64,000 nucleotides of DNA, from assembly GCA_027924585.1 (NCBI GenBank), contig BSBM01000179.1, positions 15,172,501 to 15,236,500 of the forward strand. Direction: 5' to 3'. Source of the stretch: Larix kaempferi (taxonomy: Eukaryota; Streptophyta; Pinopsida; Pinales; Pinaceae). A program made the translations under genes and the position numbers. Numbering within the stretch: position 1 is the stretch's first letter; every line of letters starts with the position of its first letter. The notes beneath the pieces were generated by a model. The model worked only from the letters and a program-made list of their open reading frames with translations, did not search any database and was not told the DNA's origin. This document shows positions 56,951 through 64,000 of this stretch, piece by piece.

Positions 56951-59909
56951 ATTTGTCTTCTTCGTGATTCGCTCTCAGAGTGAAAGAAAGATTGCAGCCA
57001 CATCTTGGGCCTCTGCGACCGATCTATCCACACAATAGAAGCAAGTGGATAAGGTGGTGGAAGGATACTCAGATATCTTCTCCTCTCCGACCGGGGTACC
57101 TCTGCACTACCAGGTCAAGCATCCCATCGATCTGACCCCAGGCGCACCGCTACCCAATGGGCCAGTCTATCGCCGCTCTCTGTTGGAAAATGAGGAGATC
57201 AAGAGGCAGATCCAAGAATTACTCCACAAGGGGCACATCCGTCCCAGTTCATCACCTTGTGGGAGCCCAATCGTGCTGGTGTAGAAGAAAGATGGGACCT
57301 GGCGACTCTGCATTGATTACCGGGCCCTGAATAAAATCACAGTCCGTAACCGGTACCCGATTTCCCGAATCGACGACCTCCTTGATCAGCTCACGGGGGC
57401 CAAATACTTCAGCAAGATTGATCTGAAGTCGGGCTACCACCAGGTCCCAATAGAACAGACAGATGTATGGAAGACTGCCTTCAAGTCAAAAGAAGGTCTT
57501 TTTGAATGGCTGGTCATGCCTTTTGGTTTGACAAATGCTCCAACAACTTTTATGAGGATGATGGACGATATCCTACGACCTTTCACCAACAATTTTGTAG
57601 TGGTGTATCTGGATGACATCCTCATCTACAGCAAGACTTGGGAGGAACACTTGCAGCATATTCAGCAGGTTCTCCACACCCTGCGGAAGCACAAACTATA
57701 TGCAAACTTGGAAAAATGCTCCTTCGGCATGGACAGGGTCCATTACTTAGGCTACATCGTTGATCGACATGGTGTGCATGTGGATCCAGCCAAGATCCAG
57801 GTCATCCGTGACTGGCCAGCACCAACCACAATCACTGAACTTCGAAGCTTCTTGGGCCTCGCCAATTTCTATCACCGGTTCGTGCTCGGATTCTCTCATA
57901 TCGCATGGGCCCTCAGCCAAGTGACCAGGGGTGGTGGTAAGGCAAAATTTGTGTGGGGCCTGTCCCAACAACAAGCCTTCGATGACTTGAAGAAGCGTTT
58001 GTGCTCATCGCCGGTACTCTCATTACCGAACCTGCAACATCCCTTTGAGATCGAGACAGGTGCTTCAGATTATGCTGTGGGTGCCGTTCTCACTCAACAC
58101 GGCCACCCCGTGGCATATCATAGTGAGACACTATCAGATGTTGTTCGCAAGTACCTTACCTATGACAAAGAAATGTACTCCATTGTACAAGCCTGCCACC
58201 AGTGGAGACATTACATTCTTGGGAATGAGACAGTCATCCACACTGATCACAAGCCACTACAGTTCATGCAGACCCAGGGAAAGTTGCAGAATGACCGCCA
58301 TCAGAAGTGGTCAACATATTTACAGCAGTTCCACCTCAACATCAAATATAATACAGGGAGTACCAACCGAGTTGCTGACTGCCTCAGTCGACCTCCAGTC
58401 GCGGCACTTACCACGGTGCTAGACTCTTGTGGCCACGAGACCTCCGGATGGCCTCACCTCTACGAGACAGACCCTGACTTCTCCGCCACCTATCAAATGT
58501 TGGGCACCAACTCAGTGGTTGCTAATTTCCATCTTCAGGACGGGTTGTTGTGTCATCTGGGCCATCTCTGCGTTCCATCAAGCGAGCGTGCGAAGCTGAT
58601 TTGGGAAGCTCACTATAGTCTGGTGGCAGGACACTTTGGCGTCGAAAAGACAGTGGCAGTGTTGCAGAAACATTTCTACTGGCCGAAACTTCGACAGGAT
58701 GTCGGCAAGTATATCAGGTCCTGCACCGCTTGCGCTATTGCCAAACCGACCACTAAGAAACAGGGCCTATACACCCCTCTACCTACTCCTGACAGACCGT
58801 GGGAATCCATCTCAATGGACTACATGTCGGGCCTCTCGTCCACCAAGAGGGGAAACGACTGTGTTTTCGTGGTTGTTGATCGCTTTTGCAAGATGGCGAT
58901 TCTAGCCGCTTGCAAGAAGAACATCACAGCAGAAGCCACTGCCAAGCTCTTCTTTGAACGAGTATGGGTACATTTTGGGATCCCACAGACCATTATCTCA
59001 GACCGTGACAGTCGGTTCCTCAGCTTATTCTGGTCAAGCCTTTGGTCACTGATGGATACCAAGCTCACCAAATCCACTGCCTTCCACCCCTAGACCGATG
59101 AACAAACGGAGGTCGTCAACCGGATGGTCGTACATATCCTGCCCATGTACAATTCAACACACCCCCGCACACGGGATGAGAGTCTCCCCTATGTCCAACA
59201 TAGCTACAACCGAGCCTTGCATAGCTCAACTGGCCACAGCCCCTTTCAGGTGGGGTTGGGATTCCAACCATTGGGCCCCATGGATGTTGCACTTCCCCTT
59301 GCGACCACCTCGGTCGACTCGTCCCCAGAAGCTGACAAAGCCTCCCGGTTCATTGAACGGATCCAGCATATCCGCCAACAGGTTCAGGATATTCTACAGA
59401 AGTCTAATGCCAAGTACAAGCAGCGCCATGATCAACATCGGGTGCCACATAAGTTTCAGGTGGGCGACAAAGTTTGGTTGCATTTGCAGAAAGAACGCCT
59501 TACAGGGCCCCATCGAAAGCTTCGCCCACTCTGTTATGGGCCGTACACCATCACCAAGGCGGTGGGTGACAATGCTTTTGATCTCAACATTCCCCCCTTC
59601 CTGGGTTTGCATCCAGTCTTCAACGTGGCTCTCCTTCGGCCATATTTCCCACCACTATTAGACACCTCAGAGATAGCAGAGAAGTTGACACCAACAGAGC
59701 TCAACCCTGACTGCCTACAACAAGCATCCAGTGATCATATTGCAGACAGACAGATCAAGGGCACTCGACATCAAAGGATCCAGCTTTATCGAGTTGTCAA
59801 AGCAGGGCAGCTCCTGCACCAAAGCAAGTGGCTCACCCAAGGCCAAATTCAGCAGAAATTTCCTCATCTGATGGGGGAACTCAACGCAATGGAGACCATT
59901 GCTTCCTAA
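56951..59909 (+). pseudogene. pol: Gypsy reverse transcriptase, RNase H, integrase and tail, copy 1
   Basis: One frame throughout, with stops only. TAG at 57036 and 57282 precede a 525-codon open stretch from 57516 to TAG 59091. Seen: [16 protein letters not shown] (57291), the catalytic [12 protein letters not shown] (57599), RNase H with HTDHKPLQFMQ (58240), integrase zinc finger (H58610..H..C..C58735) and core (SMDYMSGL, SDRDSRF; third acidic residue in TEVVNRM after the stop). The C-terminal tail (59740-59870) weakly resembles a chromodomain. The final stop is at 59907-59909. Replacing a few codons separates it from an intact enzyme, so it is a recently dead copy. Confidence 0.92.
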
Positions 59910-59920
59910 GGAGGGAGGAT
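59908..59920 (+). other. Polypurine tract, gypsy copy 1
   Basis: AAGGAGGGAGGAT lies directly before LTR2. Confidence 0.85.
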
Positions 59921-60543
59921 TGATCCAGGTGGATATTGGTGGCCACCCACCTTTCCAACTGGCTCAAAACAGTTTTATGGCAATTTTGGTATTGTACTAT
60001 TTTTAGCAGTTTTTCGGGTCCTGAACTTCCGGGGCCATTTTGAGGCCCTAAAATTCCATTTTTGGCAATTTGGGGGGCCAAATGGTTGCCTCCGGCATGC
60101 AATTGGCCCCATTTGAAAGTTGTAAATCTTGGATAGACCTTTCCAACGGGCTACCGAGCGCCCCAAACGGAGATCGTATGCAAAAGTTACGACCCCGGGA
60201 AGTTGATGTACTAACTTACCCAAACGGGGCCCACATGACTTTTGGCGCTTCATCTCCTAGGGTTAGGTTTTTGGATGTCTAGGGTTTTTGACATTCCTGT
60301 TTGTTGTAAAAGGCATTGCGAGCCTCATTGTAACCATCTTCTTGCGAAATGAGAGCAGCCGTCACATCTCTTCTCAGAGATAAGCCGCCACCATACCAGC
60401 AAGCTTGTTTTCCGCTGCATTTTACAGTTCTAGCTTATTTCCTTATTGAATAGAAAACCAGTTTTACTGTATCTCTGTTATTTTGTGTTAAGCATCTGAT
60501 AATAATCTGTATTCATTTCGTTCTGCTCATAAAATCCGGATCA
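59921..60543 (+). repeat. LTR2, shared by gypsy copies 1 and 2
   Basis: 623 bp, the same ends as LTR1. It is preceded by a polypurine tract and followed by a primer site, so it works as the 3' LTR of one copy and the 5' LTR of the next. Confidence 0.93.
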
Positions 60544-60544
60544 G

Positions 60545-60556
60545 TGGTATCAGAGC
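60545..60556 (+). other. Primer-binding site, copy 2
   Basis: An exact TGGTATCAGAGC lies one base after LTR2. Confidence 0.92.
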
Positions 60557-60581
60557 GGTCTGCTCCTTGTCGTCTTAATGC

Positions 60582-62052
60582 ATGTCCCCAACGAGGTCAG
60601 GGTACAAAGAATTGGGTCTCGAGCTTGTTTCTCTTGAGGACAAAAGCTCTCGCACGCCCAAGCGACCTCTCATGGCAGGAGAAAAGAAAGATGACGGGAC
60701 AGGAGATCCTATCAAAATGTTGCTTGAGGAAGCCCTCACGGAGCAAAGGAATGAGATGATGGATAATTTCGCGCAAATCCTTCGGTGACTACCAACAAGC
60801 GACGCATCTTCCTCGAGCGGAGGCGTCGCCCCCTTCAAGGTACAAATCAACTTTGATATCCCTATATTTGAAGGACAGATAGACGCAGATGCTGTAGATA
60901 AGTGGTTGAATCTACTAGAAGGGTATTTTTCTGTCCATAACTTTTCGAATAAAGAAAAGATTACTTTTGCGCTCCTCAAAGCCGTTCCCCATGTCAAAGA
61001 TTGGTGGGAAACATTCTGCGAGCAAAAGGACACAAAAGAAGGACCAAGCAGTGCCGGAGTTCACAAATATCTTCCATACCTTGCGCACCAAGCTGGGTAT
61101 CAAAGATTCAGAGCGACATCTGGTGCTCAATTATCGCGGTGGTTTGCATAGATACATCCAGACCGAAATGGAATTTCTGGACATCTCTTCCTAGGGCGCG
61201 GCCTACCGATATGCTGTCAAAATCGAGTAGAAGCTCAAACAAAAGACACGGCAATTTGGGCCTCGGAACCCTTCACAGCAAAATACAGGAAATGGTAGCC
61301 CCAACCCACAGAATAAAGGACAGAGCAAAGATGGCCAGCATCAGGACAACCAGTCCAAGCCGCAAGCAAAGAAGGACACTGGAAAAACAAAGAAAGATAC
61401 CGGGAAGTGGTGTGACTTCCATAAGAGCCCTTGGCATAACACTGCTGATTGCCGCTCAAAGCAGTCGCTGGTGGCCGAAGTGAAAGCATCTGAATCAGAT
61501 GCGGGTTCTGACTCTGAGTCCGAACCAGAAAGGGGAAGACGGATCATTGACGCGGAACCCAGTGCCACCGTTGCCACCACCAAACTCCAGCCTGATGAAC
61601 CAGACGAGCCAGAAGAAGGAGAACGCCTCTTCCATTCACAGATGTGTGTAAAAGGCACCCCACTGCATTTCATCGTTGATAGCGGTAGCCAGAAGAATCT
61701 CATCTCAGCAGAGGTCGTCAAGCGCCTGGACCTACCAACAACACCGCACCCACAACCCTACACCATTGGATGGATCCGCAAAGGAAGTGATCTCCGCGTC
61801 AGCCAACAGTGCCGACTGCCATACGACATCAAGCCCTTCAAGGACGAGGTATTGTGTGATGTTGCTCCTCTCGAAGTTTCAGATGTTCTTTTGGGCCAAC
61901 CTTATTTATGGAAACGTCATGCTGTATATGAGTCCAGGCCTCGTAGTGTTATTATTTCTTTGAACAGGAAATTGTACAGGATACCCGAGGCAATCCCTCC
62001 TAGTGCTATTTCCTTGATCTCTGCCAAGCAATGCAGGAAGGTCATCTCTTAG
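60582..62052 (+). pseudogene. Gypsy gag and protease, copy 2
   Basis: Starts MSPTRSGYKELG. TGA at 60786 (CGA in copy 1) breaks the N terminus. The capsid runs in one frame to about 61050 and then in the next frame, a change shared with copy 1. Stops are at 61192 (shared) and 61228 (CAG in copy 1). The zinc-binding remnant CDFHKSPWHNTADC (61411-61452) and the protease with VDSGSQKNLIS (about 61672) are open from 61471 to the shared TAG at 62050-62052. The uninterrupted site at 61066-61070 shows the state before the copia insertion in copy 1. Confidence 0.9.
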
Positions 62053-64000
62053 ACCGGGAAATTTGTCTTCTTCGTGATTCGCTCTCAGAGTGAAAGAAAG
62101 ATTGCAGCCACATATCGGGCCTCTGCGACCGATCTATCCACACAACAGAGGCAAGTGGATAAGGTGGTGGAAGGATACTCAGATATCTTCTCCTCTCCGA
62201 CCGAGGTACCTCTGCACTGCCAGGTCAAGCATCCCATTGATCTGACCCCAGGTGCACCGCTACCCAATGGGCCAGTCTATCGCCGCTCTCTGTTGGAAAA
62301 TGAGGAGATCAAGAGGCAGATCCAAGAATTACTCCACAAGGGGCACATCCGTCCCAGTTCATCACCTTGTGGGAGCCCAATCGTGCTGGTGCAGAAGAAA
62401 GATGGGACCTGGCGACTCTGCATTGATTACCGGGCCCTGAATAAAATCACAGTCCGTAACCGGTACCCGATTTCCTGAATCGACGACCTCCTTGATCATC
62501 TCACGGGGGCCAAATACTTCAGTAAGATTGATCTAAAGTCGGGCTACCACCAGGTCCCAATAGAACAGACAGATGTATGGAAGACTGCCTTCAAGTCAAA
62601 AGAAGGTCTTTTTGAATGGCTAGTCATTCCTTTTGGTTTGACAAATGCTCCAGCAACTTTTATGAGGATGATGGACGATATCCTACGACCTTTCACCAAC
62701 AATTTTGTAGTGGTGTATCTGGATGACATCCTCATCTACAGCAAGACTTGGGAGGAACACTTGCAGCATATTCAGCAGGTTCTGCACACCCTGCGGAAGC
62801 ACAAACTATATGCAAACTTGGAAAAATGCTCCTTCGGCATGGACAGGGTCCATTACTTAGGCTACATCGTTGATTGACATGGTGTGCATGTGGATCCAGC
62901 CAAGATCCAGGTCATCCGTGACTAGCCAGCACCAACCACAATCACTGAACTTCGAAGCTTCTTGGGCCTCACCAATTTCTATCGCCGGTTCGTGCTGGGA
63001 TTCTCTCATATCGCATGGGCCCTCAGCCAAGTGACCAGGGGTGGTGGTAAGGAAAAATTTGTGTGGGGCCTGTCCAAACAACAAGCCTTCGATGACTTGA
63101 AGAAGCGTTTGTGCTCATCGCCGGTACTCTCATTACCGAACCTGCAACATCCCTTTGAGATCAAGACAGATGCTTCAGATTATGCTGTGGGTGCCGTTTT
63201 CACTCAACACGGCCACCCCGTGGCATATCATAGTGAGACACTATCAGATGCTGTTCGCAAGTACCCTACCTATGACAAAGAAATGTACTCCATTGTACAA
63301 GCCTGCCGCCAGTGGAGACATTACATTCTTGGGAAGGAGACAGTCATCCACACTGATCACAAGCCACTGCAGTTCATGCAGACCCAGGGAAAGTTGCAAA
63401 ATGACCGCCATCAGAAGTGGTCAACATATTTACAGCAGTTCCACCTCAACATCAAATATAAAACAGGGAGTACCAACCGAGTTGCTGACTGCGTCAGTCG
63501 ACCTCTAGTCGCGGCACTTACCACGGTGCTAGACTGTTGTGGCCACGAGACCTCCGGATGGCCTCACCTCTACGAGACAGACCCTGACTTCTCCGCCACC
63601 TATCAAATGTTGGGCACCAACTCAGTGGTTGCTAATTTCCATCTTCAGGACGGGTTGTTGTGTCATCTGGGCCATCTCTGCGTTCCATCAAGCGAGCGTG
63701 CGAAGCTGATTTGGGAAGCTCACTATAGTTGGGTGGCAGGACACTTTGGCGTCGAAAAGACAGTGGCAGTGTTGCAGAAACATTTCTACTGGCCGAAACT
63801 TGGACAGGATGTCAGCAAGTATATCAGGTCCTGCACCGCTTGCGCTATTGCCAAACCGACCACTAAGAAACAGGGCCTATACACCCCTCTGCCTACTCCT
63901 GACAGGCCGTGGGAAACCATCTCAATGGACTACATGTCGGGCCTCCCGTCCACCAAGAGGGGAAACGACAGTGTTTTCATGGTTGTTGATCGCTTTTCCA
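62053..64000 (+). pseudogene. pol: Gypsy reverse transcriptase, RNase H and start of integrase, copy 2
   Basis: Same frame and motifs as copy 1, with [16 protein letters not shown] (62401), [12 protein letters not shown] (62709), RNase H (63140-63500) and the integrase zinc finger (from 63720). Private stops are TGA 62476, TGA 62875 and TAG 62923. The two stop positions that break copy 1 at 57036 and 57282 are CAG here, so the copies are complementary in their damage. Cut by the window end in the integrase core. Confidence 0.9.

Larger units (their letters stand above)
47493..60543 (+). mobile_element. Ty3/gypsy copy 1 of a tandem pair (carries a nested copia)
   Basis: LTR1 (47493-48115) and LTR2 (59921-60543) are both 623 bp and begin TGATCC and end GGATCA. 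The interior is split by a copia insertion at 48644-55956. Gag and pol are in order but broken. The interior resumes straight after LTR2 with a second primer site and gag, so LTR2 is shared with copy 2. Confidence 0.93.
59921..64000 (+). mobile_element. Ty3/gypsy copy 2 of the tandem pair, cut by window end
   Basis: Begins with the shared LTR2 and repeats the gag-pol interior of copy 1, without the copia insertion. The window ends inside the integrase core. It shares with copy 1 the abnormal gag join and two stops, and has its own additional stops. Confidence 0.93.

Overview
The window is plant nuclear DNA made almost entirely of nested retroelements. Every long terminal repeat (LTR) element with a visible primer-binding site uses the plant initiator-Met tRNA motif TGGTATCAGAGC or a close variant. 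There are Ty3/gypsy, Ty1/copia and L1-type LINE remnants, plant-style splice sites in two broken genes, and no intact single-copy gene. Density, size and decay suggest a large repeat-rich seed-plant genome, perhaps a gymnosperm; that is inference. No rRNA, tRNA or CRISPR locus was seen.

Layout. (1) 1-5705: a non-autonomous element with 2.2-kb LTRs; its interior holds one ~945-codon reading frame without visible gag or pol similarity. (2) 5706-17150: a second orphan reading frame on the minus strand (16166 down to 6492, ~899 codons), split exactly in frame by a 7-kb minus-strand copia element (8943-15912). A hairpin-forming minisatellite lies upstream of it (16490-16990). (3) 17150-30300: two broken multi-exon genes on the minus strand, one unrecognised (17582-18711) and one with a SET-like domain (27748-29400). 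They are separated by a chromovirus-type gypsy element (20360-26097) with a perfect 5-bp target duplication. (4) 33478-36934: a truncated gypsy element. (5) 38900-46100: a minus-strand LINE 3' end and a more complete plus-strand LINE. (6) 47493-64000: two gypsy copies in tandem sharing a central LTR; a second copia element (48644-55956) of the same family as the first is inserted in the first copy.

How the parts relate. The two copia copies share a layout: LTR, ~2.6-2.8 kb non-coding leader with ~160-bp repeats, reverse transcriptase plus RNase H only, then tandem arrays, then LTR. Neither shows gag, protease or integrase. The plus-strand copy has LTRs with about 7 differences in 552 bp by eye, yet a badly broken pol, so it was probably moved by enzymes from elsewhere. 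Its 3' arrays (units of 87, 66, 38 and 23 bp) are the most striking structure in the window.

Decay. Comparing the tandem gypsy copies, 9 of 10 private nonsense codons are C-to-T or G-to-A changes in CG or CHG context, as expected of methylated, silenced DNA.
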